Notes: generated by a model not told the origin, from the letters alone. Shown: positions 22,912-35,950, numbered from the stretch's first letter. The stretch: DNA of 60,000 nucleotides from Nymphaea colorata (GCF_008831285.2 NC_045149.1:21832535-21892534); one strand, 5' to 3'. Numbers and translations are program-made.

Positions 22912-25497
22912 ATGGCGGTCGATCATGAGTCGACGTTCAGAGAGCTGAAACCGAAGAGCAGGAGGATCATGGTGAGTTTGTTTTTCCCTTCAGTGGTCGG
23001 CGGTTGTTTCCCTTTCTTTTCTCCGTCTGTCTTCCTGGCGTTTGGATTGCTCCACGGGGGTGTCTCGGGTCATTGTGAGGTCGGCTGGTGAGGAGGTGTT
23101 CCTGATTTCTAGTGATTGTCTGCGCTTCTTCAGGGATGAGCGACGGGTGGTTTTTTGTAAGAGGGAAGGGAAGGCGCTTTTGCTTTCCGGGAATGACGGG
23201 CGCCGCCTTCTCCTCCGGCGCGCCGTTGGTGGTTGTCTATCGGGAAATTGGAATGTGGTGTGATTCAATTGTGGACTTCTGGAGGTTTCGCGGGTTGTTT
23301 TTTGTCATTATCGACTGCTTTTCCGGGGCTTAGTTTGTCCCTCTTCCCTCCTTCAGCGTCGATTATCGCCTCGTCTCGTCTTTGTGAATCCTTGAAATTG
23401 CCCCTGGTGCTTTCCTGTAAAGCTGAGACGGCCCATTTCGTTTCAGAGCTTTGTTCTCTGTTTTTACGTCCGCCGCCATAGTGGTTCGGCACAAATTGGT
23501 CGCCGGAGAAGGCGTTGTTGAATTTCACAAGAGACAAGTGGCACCGGCGAACCCAGCTCTGTCGGAGCGGGATTTTGGAGAATTCTTTGATCAGGCCCGT
23601 CATTTCCTTCTGAAAAGCGTTTTCATCGGTCGCCGTTCTCCGTCCGGGAACGCACCGGCCGCCAAGACACCGGCCTTCCCCCAAATGACGAAAGTAGCCA
23701 CGCCGTGGCGACCGCCATTTGGGTCGGAACTCCGGTATGCCATGGTCAACACGGTCATTCAGAAAAATGTAGCCCTCCCGCGAGAAGTTTCCGGGCGGTG
23801 GGAATTCTTTCTTTTTCCAAATAGTCGACAATAACCCGGGAGGCCATTTTGGTCATTTTAGCTGCCCATGTATCCGCCTCGGGAGAATGCGCCGGCCCGA
23901 ATGCCACCCACTGTCGTAATTTACTAGAAGTTGTTCGGTTAGACTAGTCATTGTCTCTGCAATTCCGTTGAGTTTTCTCCGTCTTTACTAACGTCTGCTC
24001 TGCCCCGATACAGGGAGGCGGAGGTCCGGAAGACGATGACCGGTGGCCGCCTTGGCTGAAGCCGCTGCTGAAGACGCCATTCTTCGTCCAGTGTAAGCAG
24101 CACGCCGACTCCCACAAGAGCGAGTGCAACATGTACTGCCTCGACTGTATGAACGGCGCCCTCTGCTCCCTCTGCCTCGCCCACCACAGGGATCACCGCG
24201 CCATCCAGGTAAATGGGCAGCCGGCGACTCAGATTCTCACCCTTCCCCACCATGGCACCCTTCTCTCTTAATCACTTACGCTCTCTCTGAAAACATTCCT
24301 GATTACAGATAAGGCGGTCTTCCTACCACGACGTGATTCGGGTGTCGGAGATCCAGAAGGTGCTGGACATAACCGGCGTGCAGACCTACATCATCAACAG
24401 CGCCCGCGTCGTCTTCCTGAACGAGCGGCCGCAGCCCAGGCCCGGTAAGGGCGTGACCAACACCTGCGAGATCTGCGAGCGCAGCCTCCTTGACAGCTTC
24501 CGGTTCTGCTCCCTCGGCTGCAAGGTAAATCCCCCAAGTAATTAAACCAATACTTGTAATAACAATCAGAATAACAACAGTGAACAATTTAAATTTATTG
24601 GTTCTTTCTTTGTTAAGTTTTTTCTTGCTTTCCTTCTCAATGGTTGCATCTTGAGTTGACTTTTTACTTTTTATATCATTTGAAAAGTTTTGAATAGCGA
24701 AAAATGAGAGAAAGAAAGTTGGCATTGTGGTGTCTGAGGTGGGAGATGACGATGGTGCGTCACTGCCTTCCAATGGAGGGCGCCACTAACAGCCTGGTGT
24801 TTTTTTTTTTTTTTTGGGTCCAATAATTGGACTGCTGTTTGTATCTTTCTCGAAAGTGGATTTCCGAGGGAGAGTGGTGATCCTTTTTACCGATGAGGTC
24901 GACGAACTGCTTTTAGCAGGAGGCTTTACCAATTGTTGATGTATGTTGAGAAAGAAGGGCGGCTCGGTATCCTTGTTTTCGTTTACTTTTAGCTTCATGG
25001 GTAGCGAATAATCAATACCAACTCTGCGGATTACAATGGGGAGCATTTATTATGCAGCGGTACTGCTGTGTTTTTTCTGCCTCATCGTTATCGCATACGT
25101 ATCAGGGCGTTTGAATTTGGCGTGTTCTTCTTCAAAACCAAAATGCGCATTTGATCTTGTTCCCAAAATCTTCCTTTGTTTTGTTCATTGGTTGTGTTGA
25201 TTAATCAAGTTGAGTTGTTTAGCAATTGCGAAGATGGACGAGAATTTCGTTGTAATCTTCTTCATTGTCTGGCCGCAGATTGCTGGGACACCGAAGGGCC
25301 GGCTACGAAAGCAGCGAGCTGAATCCGTGTCGGACTCGGAGGGATCATACACCAACACCAGCAACGGCAGCAGTGGGAGGAGTTCGCCGAGCTTCTCTCC
25401 TCCGACGCCGCCTCCGACGATCGTCAACTACAGAACCACAAAGAGGAGGAAGGGGATCCCCCACAGGTCGCCGATGGGCATGGCTCTGTTTGAATAA
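22912..25497 (+). CDS. PLATZ-family zinc-dependent DNA-binding protein (4 exons)
   Basis: Predicted exons are 22912-22971, 24014-24208, 24309-24524 and 25279-25497, all with GT/AG introns in phase 0 (1042, 100 and 754 bp). The product is 229 aa. The N terminus [20 protein letters not shown] is typical of the family. Exon 2 carries WPPWLKPLL and the first zinc-binding array ([20 protein letters not shown], then HHRDH, residues ~40-80). Exon 3 carries [34 protein letters not shown] and the second cluster CEIC...FCSLGC (residues ~137-157). Exon 4 is a Ser/Pro-rich tail with a basic stretch TTKRRKG that may be a nuclear localisation signal. PLATZ proteins are plant-specific nuclear proteins that bind A/T-rich DNA, usually repressing; some interact with RNA polymerase III. 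All cysteines I expect are present, and the length is normal. The paralogue identity cannot be fixed here. Confidence 0.93.
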
Positions 25498-25835
25498 CAA
25501 GTTGGAAAAAAAGAAGCTATATGCCTCGGTATAAGATGCTCACTTAGGCTCTACGTCCCACTACCACACTCGAGCCTCACCAAAAGGAGGCCAGTGTCTC
25601 ACCTGTAAATTCTCCTACTAAAGAAAAAGACAAAAAAGAAAAGAAAAATGTAAGAACTTGTAGACTTTAGCTATAGGGAAAGCATAGGGTGACTGGTATA
25701 TATATAAGTTTTGTTAGTCATGTAAATACAGGGGTTGATGAAAAATCTACCTTTGCAAGTATTGGAAGAAAGCACCATATGTTATGAATGTATGGTAGTG
25801 ATAATAATATGTTATTTTGAAAATAAACTTTGCTG
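25498..25835 (+). terminator. PLATZ 3' UTR and polyadenylation region
   Basis: After the TAA stop (25495-25497) the DNA becomes AT-rich, with several possible signals. AATAAA at 25822-25827 is the best match to the plant near-upstream element. The cleavage site cannot be located by eye. Confidence 0.45.
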
Positions 25836-28640
25836 ATCGTTTATAAGAATTTGCGGACCTTATTTTTGGGTGATTAGGAATTCAAAGCAAGAAACAAAAT
25901 GATGATCAATTCGACCACTCTTTGAGGTGATGGTGGAGCCTAATATCGATGATTGTAGGACTCGATCGATGAACCACGTAAGACTGTATGGGTGAACCGG
26001 AAAGTGTGATCGTGGCAGGCTGTGATTGGCGGATGGAAAGTTTGATGTGGCGGAGCCGCGGAGGCGGGATCATGAGGTGGGCGGGGGTCCACCGGCGGGC
26101 GATTGTTTTGGTTCCACACGTCATTTTTCTCCGGCTCCTTGGCTGCTAGTGGACCTTCGTTTCCTGCCGTCGGATTTTGAGAAGCGGACGGCCGCCATGG
26201 CCGGCAATTATTGCGGTGCGTCTGTGGATGACGGAGCACGCGTGTCGCATTTCGCATGGTCTGAGCACGAAGAGGTGTATGTGGATCTTCGCTTTTCTTC
26301 AACTGACCTTCACGCTTGCAATCGATCTTCGATCCCCCCTCCTTTCTCCTTTTCATCTTCGTTTTGATTCTTTTCTTTTCTGTATTGGGCAAAACCTTTT
26401 ACCAGTTTTTGTTAGGAGACAAACGAGGCATTTGGGCTCTCTCTCATCGATTCAAATGCCCAAGAAAGAAAGAAAGATATAATTCAAAAGTAAATGTCTT
26501 CAAAAGTGTGGTTAGAAACTTAGATGGTAGCTGGTCTGATTCAAATCTGGCGCAGAAATAATCTTAGATCTTTACAAGTGGGGGCTTGGCGCTCTTGTGC
26601 TTGTTGAATGGCAGATCTTTACAAGTGCTCTGCAATCGCATCCAGATTCACTGTTCTGTTGTCTATCTATTTAAAGACTCCTCGAATCTTGACTTGATAG
26701 TTATCTTTTCGACATCTTTCTTTCGATCGTTTTCTTTCACGTCGTATATTTCTTTTCATTTCTCTTAACCGATTGCAAGGTTTCAGATCCAAAAATCCTA
26801 TTCACTGCATCAGAATGACACAAAAGTTGAAAATTTCAGCTTATACACCTACAATGCCGCTAAACAACGTTTTTTTTATTTATTGTGGTGGTGTATATAT
26901 AGTAATGTACATGACATAAACATTGCTTTTTGAATTCTTTTCCACCTTGCCGTTATCTTTATCTTTTTGAACTCTTACACTTAAATAATATATCTTTCTT
27001 AGCACATAGTTCGGAGGCCATTATTGATGAACACCACATTAATAGTTAATTTCACTTTCAGGCACTAATTGACCGGAGCCACTAGCTTAAATACTGTGAA
27101 GAGAAAGCTAAGAGAGAGGATTAGTTTAAAATGGGGGCCGGTGCCCATATATTGCCTAAGCCATGATGTCATTTGCTTCCTAAACCTCGCCCTCTTTTTC
27201 TACGCACAAAAAAATCAAACATAATCACGCATTGGATCAGACCAATAACGAAAAAGGCAAAAACTTCCACGCATCTTTAGAATGTCCGTGCAATTGAGGA
27301 GGGATGTGAGCGGTTCGGGTCTATCCTTTACCGAATGCTGATTAATTGGATCTCATATTTTCTTTTGACAAGTATTTCAGTCTATTTAAAACACAATCAC
27401 GTTTCCATTTTCTTTCGTAAGGTTTTCTTAAAATCAATAGCATAAACAATTCCTATCAAGTTTGGTATATTAAAGTCTCTATCTATATGCTTTTTTAATA
27501 TGTATATATAATTTGTGGATCTCACCATCCCAGTTTGGATGGAGAAATCTTCTGTTCGATACAATGCGTCAGATATTTATATTTGTGATTAGCTGAGCTC
27601 AAGTTAGCCAAAAGATTTCAGCTTCTATCTCTTCCCCAAAGTGTACATTGGGAAGTGGAATTCTCATCTGCTTGCTTTCCTTTTTTCTGCTTAGTTTGGC
27701 CAAACCCTAAGCAACAGGCGGTGAGGATGGTCCAGCCCTACTTCTGCAAAGCAGCATGCTGCCAGCCCACCCAGCCTAAACTTCTTCCGACTTCATCCTT
27801 CAATTCACCGTCCAGATTTCTGTCTTTAGTCGCCGGAGAAGCCATGATCCATCAGTTAAACGTGGGCGCAACATACAGTAAGATACACAGGGTCGCCAAC
27901 AGAAGCCATGAATTCTCACGGCCATCGATCTCAGTGCCCATGATTCTACACGCTGATCTCTACCATTTGTGCATGTAATTAAGATCTAGGGATGGTCGCA
28001 CACCTGATCAAAGCAAGCCATCATCTTCATCTGATTATGGTCGCCAGTTCTTTCCTCCTGATTAAAGAAGTAAGATTTTCGTTTGTTTTGTTTTTCAAAG
28101 AAAATTGAAACGTTGTCCTTGTTGATGATGGAAAAATTAGAGCAGTGGTAGATATTGGTCTCCTGCACACACATCAGCCACTTGTCTACAAAGTGAAGCC
28201 GATTGGGCACGCGGCATGCAAGTATTGCGCCATTCACCAACTCCATCGCACCTCCATTTCATGTCGACACGCAAACGTACATGAGTCCACGTAGGGGCGC
28301 ACTTCCTCCTGCGAATCATACCGAAGAATACGGCCAGGACACGAAAGCATAAGCAAGCAAGAAGAAAATGATATACAATATATCATAAATATTTGGCGAA
28401 GTCGGAGTTACTTGATTCAAATGCAACATGCACATTGTCCAATATCGGAAATATATACTGTATGAACTTGTTGAATTGACCAAATTTGTGAATAAAATAC
28501 GGTTTTCGGATGTGTACAACAAATTTTATATATGACCCAAAACTTAAGACTGATTTTTGAGTTACCCTTATAAAATTCAAACTCCACCCAAAAACTTAGG
28601 ACTTGGTTTCTGAGTTATCCTTATAAAAGTCAAACTGCCG
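25836..28640. other. Intergenic, with a GC-rich patch
   Basis: No supported gene. 26010-26350 is GC-rich and open on both strands (26026-26367 plus, 25940-26392 minus) without recognisable domains. It may be regulatory or a decayed gene 5' end. The plus frame 27655-27978 (107 codons) is Cys/Ser-rich, has no known domain and probably arises by chance. Confidence 0.4.
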
Positions 28641-28830
28641 AACGGTGGGGGGGGGGGCATGCATGGGCTTGTGTGGGCAATTGCCCACACAGAGTCACAT
28701 TAATTGTGCATTGTATGTTTCATTACCTCATCAACATTTAGTTATTCACATATAGTTTGCCCCCTTAGCTAATATATTTCGAATGACCAATCATGCGATC
28801 TCAGTCACAAGTCCCTAGCTCCACCCGCAC
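28641..28830. repeat. Degenerate repeat with GGGCAATTGCCCACAC palindrome
   Basis: It opens with a G-run (11 G) followed by GCATGCATGGGC, contains the palindrome-rich word TGTGGGCAATTGCCCACACA and closes with CTAGCTCCACCC, which resembles the ends of family-H hAT MITEs. Target duplication is not visible. Assignment is tentative. Confidence 0.3.
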
Positions 28831-29009
28831 AAGATGGGAGTTAAACAATGACTGCCATGGTACCGGGATAGTGGATTTCCATTGAAAATATGACATGTAA
28901 AAGGATCAAAACCTTCCAAACATATCTTTCTACTGAATGTCCAGAAAATGCGCATCCACTAATCATGTACATCACTTTCATATGGTCGACTTCCACATAT
29001 CATGATCCT

Positions 29010-29150
29010 GGGCCCCTTCGGCAAATGAAATAGTTTGTAACAATTTTATGAATTTGCCCCAAAAGTTTAGGGCAGATTCATAGAACACCTTTTAAGGTGT
29101 TCCATGATTCTATCCCAATTTTTTTCTAGGACCCTTTAAAGGGCAGAAAG
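29010..29150. mobile_element. Palindromic MITE remnant
   Basis: It contains AGATTCATAGAACACCTTTTAAGGTGTTCCATGA (29080-29113), a near-perfect palindrome also seen in degenerate form at 3.5, 12.5 and 13.05 kb. Outer ends CTTCGGCAAATG and CCTTTAAAGGGC are weak. Non-coding. Confidence 0.45.
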
Positions 29151-30448
29151 AAAACAAACACACAAGAGAAAATAGAAGTTAAAAAGGAGAAATCAAGAAA
29201 TAAATTGAAATTACCAAATCGATCAATCAAACGGTAGGAAGAATCTCCTTGTATCTATATATGCATTAAGATGGGATACAACTTTTTACAGTGTGGTTTG
29301 CTGCTGACACAGGAAAAGGCCATTGCCCACTTAGTGCTTATCTTCATAGGAGGGGTTGCTGTCTTGCATGCAACTTGCAAAAGGATTGTTGTTTTGAGTT
29401 GGAGTCCCACTTCTGGAGAAAAGTTGGACAGAAAAAGCAGAAGGAAAAATTTTGAATGGGACAAAAACATTTCTCTCAGAAGAGGTTACATCTTGCAATA
29501 TGGCCCTAACTCCAAGCTAGGGTCAGTTTTCACCATGGGAAGAGAAACCATGAGAGAGAAGAGCGGTGGGGTCCTGAAAGCCAATCTGCAAGAAAATTAG
29601 GTGCAGATTAATTGAAGATTGGAATGCTCATGGGCTTCCATGAATGTTGACTGGTTTTGAGGCCAAGCACATGGTGAGAAAAAGAGGGGCCCTATTCTGT
29701 TCCCACTTGCTTTTCTAGTGAAAGTGATGTGGAACAGAAAACTTTTGGTGTTTATCCAAATTGTATGTGTGATCATCTCCCTTTATATTTAAAAAATTTC
29801 AGCTAACCCAAAGTTTAGAAACTAGTTTACATCAATAGTTCTAACAAAATCTTGATTTGAGAACAATGGACTTAAAGATCCACATTTTGCATCCAATCAA
29901 TGGATCTTAAAAGGGGTTTAACTTGAGATCCATGAATTTCAAGGTGCAAGGTTTACAAATGAGAAATGTAAACTTTGCATCTTTCTGAAATAGAATCCAG
30001 ATTCCTTTTTCTCTAGCAAGCACCAAGTCATCTCTAAAAGAGATCACAGATCATGACAGATATAAGATCTATGGTAAGCAAATGCTCAATCATGTACTTC
30101 AAGGTGCTGTCAGTTTCAAAGAAAACAACAAAATCCGTGAATTATCAGGCATTTCTGAGTTTTGCATATCTCCGTAAAGGGTTATAGAAGGCAAGTTGTG
30201 CAGTTAATTCTAAGAAACCTGCAACCCAATGTGAATCTTGAGAAAATATCTAAACCTAGATATGTTGAAAGGAACATTCATGAGTGAATGTAATATAAGA
30301 AAGACCATATCTTTCTGCGTGGAGGGATTGGTCTACAGGAAAATCTGTGATCATTTGTTGGCCCCAAGAGCTCAGATGAAAGCCTTCTCACTGCTTCAAG
30401 CCGATCGAACAACATTCATTTTCTCAGACAACTAATTAAACACAGTAA
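29151..30448. other. Intergenic, nothing recognised
   Basis: The plus frame 29271-29600 (109 codons) has no recognisable domain, no TATA/UTR context and no close relative in the window; I regard it as chance. Confidence 0.4.
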
Positions 30449-30690
30449 GGAGGTTGTTTGATTATTTTGGATTTGGAATCTGCTTGGATGTGGATCTAAC
30501 ACGCCATGCTTTTACAGATATGACAAAAGACCCACAGGAGAATCAATGGTTCATCAAATTCAGGATCTTAGGTCAAATCCAAGATCCACACTTAGGTAGG
30601 ATTTAAGATGGGAGGGAGGCGGGTCTGATCTTAAATCCTCGGTTCTGAGATCGTGAAAATCTCAAATCCGAGGCTATCAAACGCCCCATA
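30449..30690. mobile_element. MITE-like unit with GTTTGAT ends
   Basis: The left end GGTTGTTTGATTATTTTGGA and the reverse of the right end (GGGGCGTTTGATAGCCTCGGA) match well enough to suggest ~25-bp inverted termini. It is AT-rich and non-coding. Direct repeats GGTTCCAACAATAAGT and GGCCCCCCATTCCCTCTGCC lie just to the right (30714-30860) as a separate small duplication. Confidence 0.45.
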
Positions 30691-30869
30691 ATGCTTTGCT
30701 GGAAAGCAAGCTGCGGTTCCAACAATAAGTGTTGGGGTGAGAGAGGTTCATCCCATGGCCCGAATTGAGGCACGGAGGCCCCCCCATTCCCTCTGCCTCC
30801 GGTCGAAAGTGAGGCTCTAAGGCCCCCCATTCCCTCTGCCTCCGGTTCCAACAATAAGTTAAGTAGAGA

Positions 30870-32018
30870 ATCAGGTTACCAAAATTTGAACACGTTTGCA
30901 TCAAGTAATTTTCTGGCAAGGCCCTGTAGCATCATAGCTGGTCCAAAGAGGAAGGCCTTTCTGTAACCTTTCTAGCCTTCCATGTTTGAACTCTGGCTTC
31001 GCTAGTGCTAGTGGTAGACAAGCGCGGGATGCTCGATCGCTAAAGATGGCCCTCTGTAAAGCCATGCTTTTAAAGCTTCAAAAGAAGAGGAAAGATCAAG
31101 ACGATGGTCGCCATGAATGGGATCTGCTTTTTAAAGGCCACTTTCAAGTTATGAAAATGGAAAAGCTCCAAAGGCTCATGGAACCATTTCATTTCCGCGT
31201 TGCCCTTTTTCGGAATCATCATGCATGACGGGTCCTACAGAATGGTCAGACAGAACTTTTCTCAGGCATTTCTTGATTGTTATAACTTGAGATTTTCCTT
31301 TGGATTCACTAAAGGAAAGCCATGCTAGATTTGGTTATCAGCTTTTAATTTTAGCAGCACATATTGCTTGATATAGAACTAATTTGAAACTTCTTTTGAA
31401 TCATTAGCTAATAATGCATGCATTTTGCAGGCATATGAGTTAAAGCCTGTAAAGTTGCATAACGGAAAAAGAGTTTTTTATATTTTTCTAACCTTGCTTA
31501 TCATGTGAAAAAAAACATCTAATTAATAAAATTAACTGTATGTGAGTGCGTCCATTTGGAAAAGTTTCACCAGCAGTTTGATATAAAATACAGGTTCCCT
31601 GAGCTAGCTAGTAATTTCTATGTCATCTGATCATATAATTTGCCAATCTCTGTGCCTTCTGTACATCGACATATGGTCTCCATTATTACCAATGACAAGC
31701 ACTTTTCCTGAGCGCCAACATCTTGGCGAGCGTTCCTTCGTATCTGCTTCTGACCGCTACACATATGGCTTCCATAAAACAGCCTGCCTTTCGTCAATCA
31801 GTGAGTGTTTGGATGACATTCACAACATCAATTTTTACTTTTGGAGATAAAAAATGGTTTTACTTCCAGCATGCTTGGCTGATGAAGAAAAAGGGAGTGA
31901 ATAGCATTACGACTGAAAACCAACGGTGGAGCAAGAAATATCTGACTAAGAGGTACTCTAAATTTAAATTTCGAACTTGAAGGGGCACTCATATGTAAAA
32001 GACTAAAAATTAATAAAG

Positions 32019-32063
<45 letters not shown>

Positions 32064-33000
32064 CAAAAAAAAAAGGGTTCGTATATGTCTCGTTATTGTT
32101 TTAAATTCGATTTTTATGTATTTAGGTGATAACACCAATTTATTCATGCCTAAGGGCGTGACAGGGAAATCGTTCAGGGCAGTTCCAGAAGAAAACAAAA
32201 ATTGAATAGAGTCGACGAAGCTGCGGTGATCAGGGTTCAGCTGAGTCAGTAATGAGTTTGTAAAAAAATATTTTACATACATTCATTGTTATTAAAAGTA
32301 AAAACAAAAATAGTATAGAAGTAACTAAAAATCAGAAAAGTATAAAATTATTGCATCGAGGATCGAACCAAATCGGTTTGCCATCAATTCAATCCAAATT
32401 GCTCACAAATTTTCTTCTTCTTCTGAAAAAGTAGCGAGAGAATGGGTTTGCAGTTTTTAGGCAAGGGGAGTTGACTCATTTCATTCATAGATGTCGCCTC
32501 AATCATTCCTCCATAGCCGCCCTTGCTTGACTATAACATCCCACTTAGTTGAAATTTCAGAATCAAGATAGTTAGGTTGACATCATTCTTTTTTTTTTTT
32601 TTTCAGTTTTAAATGATGATGTTTTGTACAGGCATAAAACAGTAAAATTGTTTTTTTCCAGACCCAAAAATTGTGAAAATAAAAATTTTGTAACCAAAAA
32701 CATTAAAACAGAAAAAAACAGGAAAAATGCGAATAAAACATGTTTTTTGGGTTTTAAATATAAAAAACAGATGTAAACATATCTTTTTGAATAATAGACA
32801 TTTTCTGTTTATGGGTCCAATCAATCTTGGCCTCATAAAAACAAGATGGGGCCAGATGCTTGGGCTACACGAATGTTAAGGGAGGTTCACATGATCCAAT
32901 TTATTGGGCCAGCAGTACTCGTAGACGTCTCTTGCTCATCGATCATTTTTTAGTTGGTGGTAAATATAAATGCCATACTTTGAAATATCTATAATATGAC
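30870..33000. other. Intergenic, nothing supported
   Basis: No gene. A repeat end GTGAGTGTTTGGATGACA at about 31800 matches the repeat at 6.9 kb. A TA run lies at 32021-32062. Confidence 0.45.
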
Positions 33001-33075
33001 TACGTTAATCTGTATGTGCCAGGAAGTGGGACCTCTAATGGAACCAAAGTCAAGCTCTGTGGCTTCGCCTCCTCA

Positions 33076-33106
<31 letters not shown>

Positions 33107-33340
33107 ACTGTTGGTCAATCTTGTGGACCAATATTACGCAACAGAAATGGGTCCTAGTGCAGCGGCTGCCCATGCTGTGGAACCCCTCATTTAAGCAGAA
33201 TTTGTTACCTCTCTCTCTGTCTCTCATCAAATTTGAAGAATTAAGCAATGATTTTCAAGATGTCCAGTTTCTTTTATGCTGTTTGAAATTGTTTTTATGT
33301 GTCTAATTGAATGGATAGATCTTGCACGCGAAGAATATAC

Positions 33341-33439
33341 GGTCTGTTTGGTAACTAGAATAGGTTGTTACTTTTACGAATCTTCTTTTGACGAAATTTA
33401 TAAAACAATTACATACTATTCTATTTACCAAACGAACCC
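33341..33439. mobile_element. Short MITE with ~35-bp inverted ends (99 bp)
   Basis: Left GGTCTGTTTGGTAACTAGAA and reverse-complemented right GGGTTCGTTTGGTAAATAGA match through roughly 35 positions, covering most of the element. The whole 99 bp could fold into an imperfect hairpin. Flanking ATAC (33337-33340 and 33440-33443) may be part of a target duplication. Confidence 0.62.
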
Positions 33440-33693
33440 ATACAGATTCAGAAAGGATAATGAAAATTCAGTATATCCGATTCTATAATGATCTTAAAAT
33501 CAGTATTTGAATCTTTTTGGGCTCATAAACTCTAGCCTTGTAAAAAATTTTCTATATGGTGATTTTTCTGTTCACTGATGCAGCAAACATATTTTAGAAA
33601 CCAAAATTAATATCTTTTCCCGTCTTCCCTTTGATTTCCGATCAAATTTTTTCCTCAATTTAAAACGGAAATATTTATGGAACTTAAGTTTGA

Positions 33694-33945
33694 CATGAAT
33701 GAATATATGAAATCTTTGTCCTGACAAACTTTGGATTTTCGTTTGAACCTTCTGGTGCACAATTTTAGACCCGGTCTCAATTGCACTCTTAGATGAATGA
33801 ATATATAAAATCTTTATCTTGACAAACCCAAACTTTGGATCTTCGTTTGAAGCTTCTGGTGCACAATTTAAGACCCGTTCTCAGTTGCACCTCTGACATG
33901 AATCAATATATAAAATCTTTATCTTGACAAACTTTGGATTTGTGG
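33694..33945. repeat. ~100-bp tandem repeat, 2.5 copies
   Basis: TGAAT(G/C)AATATATRAAATCTTT starts at 33696, 33794 and 33899. Between them GACAAACTTTGGAT and CTTCTGGTGCACAATTT recur. Periods are 98 and 105 bp; part of the difference is a 6-bp insertion (CCCAAA) in the second copy. Non-coding. Confidence 0.8.
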
Positions 33946-35203
33946 AAAATATATTGCAGAAAATGAATACATTCATGAAGCAGTTACTTCCGAACATTGC
34001 AATGTTCTTGTTACCAAACACCTTCTTTTAGAAAACTTTAAATTATTAAATGCTTGTGATAAAGCCATCACCAATTTCACTTTCAGATCTTATCGAGGCT
34101 GACAATATTAAGACACAACCATATGTGTGATTCAGCTTGTTGGGTGACAAATCCATGTGGTGATGTGATCCCAATCTATCCCAAATTAAAGAAAAGAAAA
34201 TCAACACATGAAAGAAGGAAAACTACTATTGTAAGAATTATCAAAATGGGCACGGGACACCAGAAAGTAGGGGTGGGCATCGAGCCGGCCCGGCCCCGTA
34301 AGACCCGGCCCGGGTCGGCCTGAAACCCAGGCCTGGGCCCAGCCCGATATCCCAGGTTCAAGAAATAACCGGAAATGCATGTCTGCTTCGTGATAACTAC
34401 GATCTCGATATCAATAAATTCTTGACGTGATTGCTTGAATTGCTGTTTGAAATAACTTCACTTGGAACCTAATTCGTTTTCCTTCCACATATAATGGTCC
34501 TCCCCATTGTGGCCCTAAAACCGTATCTATTCGCAATAGAAATTTATAAATCTAACGGCGCAACATAGAAGTATTGAAATCCCAATAGAAAGTTGAGCTC
34601 GATTCACTTTGGGAAACCATATAGAACCCAAATTGGAATTGAATTAGATCTTATATAAATATACAATTGGACAACGGAAATCAGTTAACTTAATTGCTTG
34701 CCTATCTATCAGTCTACTTTCAAAATCAGATCTCAACTTCATTTTATGATGCAGGATTGTTTTCAAATGCAAAAGTTATAAATTTATTGGTACATACAAA
34801 TGGTTCTTGCCTATTGCCTGGCAACTTTAATACAACTACAGCCCATGACAGAAAATAAGTTTTTCTGAAACCTGTTTTCGTAATGGGCTGATCTCCAATA
34901 AACTCGGTCTTCTACGTGCCCATTACCATAATGGTCATCCTTACTCCTTAATCCCAGGAACAAATGCTACGAAGCTTGAAATGTCCATATAGAAAACCAT
35001 CACTAGCTGCAAATAGGGAACCATCAACCAACACAATATGGATATACAAAACTATCAACAAGAAATAGTCATCAAAATGACGAGCAGCAGAAATTCATTG
35101 CTACAAAAGCAAGAACTGCAACGCTAGCTAGAGCAGATTTGCTAGATTAAGGTGATACTCCGGAGGATTTTCTTAGTCGAAACATGGATGGAGAAATCTA
35201 AGG

Positions 35204-35250
<47 letters not shown>

Positions 35251-35950
35251 AAGTTGGTAAAAGCCTGACCACTTCGATAAGAGACAAAACCAGATCTATT
35301 AATAATCATTGAAATAATTTTTGCAATCTAACCTTATAGATATGATCTTAAGAGTAATTTGGTGAGAAATATATATTAAACTAGCCTTTTTTTTTTACCT
35401 TAATACTATTTTTTTAATAGTTGAAAAAATGAACAGCTCTTATAATTGATAGAAGATCAAATTGTTCATAAACATAACTTGAACTAGAAGTGTAAAACAT
35501 GATTTATATTAAATTTGTGTTCATAAACACATTACGGGGTTCACATTTTGTTTAAAATACCTTCTAACAAAAAGTTAAGATATCTAGTTTTTGCCCTCTA
35601 CCGAAGTGGTATGGTATTTTACCAGTCGCACACACAGAAGGAGATGTATATAAATATGACAATTTTCCTTCAAATGATCATGGTATTACCTATTGAAATT
35701 ATTCCATTAATGCTCATAATGGTGACAAGCTGTCCTCAAATGGCAATGGTGAGACTGGATTTTTTTGAAAATCAGAAGTCTCACCGACAATTTGATCAGA
35801 GAAGCATAAACTTTTCAGTTTTCAGAACTACAGATCCAAAAGTAAAATGTTTTGGGGACTTCAAAGTCTGACTCTGGAAATATGTCTAAACCAGAAATTT
35901 TCTATTAAAAGGAAAGTGTAGAAGCGGAAGTCAAAGAAAACATGCCACCG
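33946..35950. other. Intergenic, with a short hAT-like end
   Basis: No supported gene. At 34268-34360 a GTAGGGGTGGGCATCGAGCC-type end with GGCCCGG/CCCGGGC words looks like a fragment of an hAT-type element; no partner end is seen. A TA run lies at 35206-35246. The plus frame 35548-35871 (107 codons) is AT-rich, has no domain and is probably chance. Confidence 0.45.

Noticed and set aside
23265-23831. 188-codon minus frame as an antisense gene
   Set aside because: It lies in the GC-rich PLATZ intron 1, has no domain, and overlaps open frames on the other strand, pointing to composition.
25940-26392. 150-codon minus frame and overlapping plus frame
   Set aside because: Both strands are open in the same GC-rich patch, and neither translation resembles a known protein.
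27655-27978. 107-codon plus frame as a small secreted Cys-rich peptide
   Set aside because: Only four scattered cysteines, no convincing signal peptide cleavage context and no known spacing.
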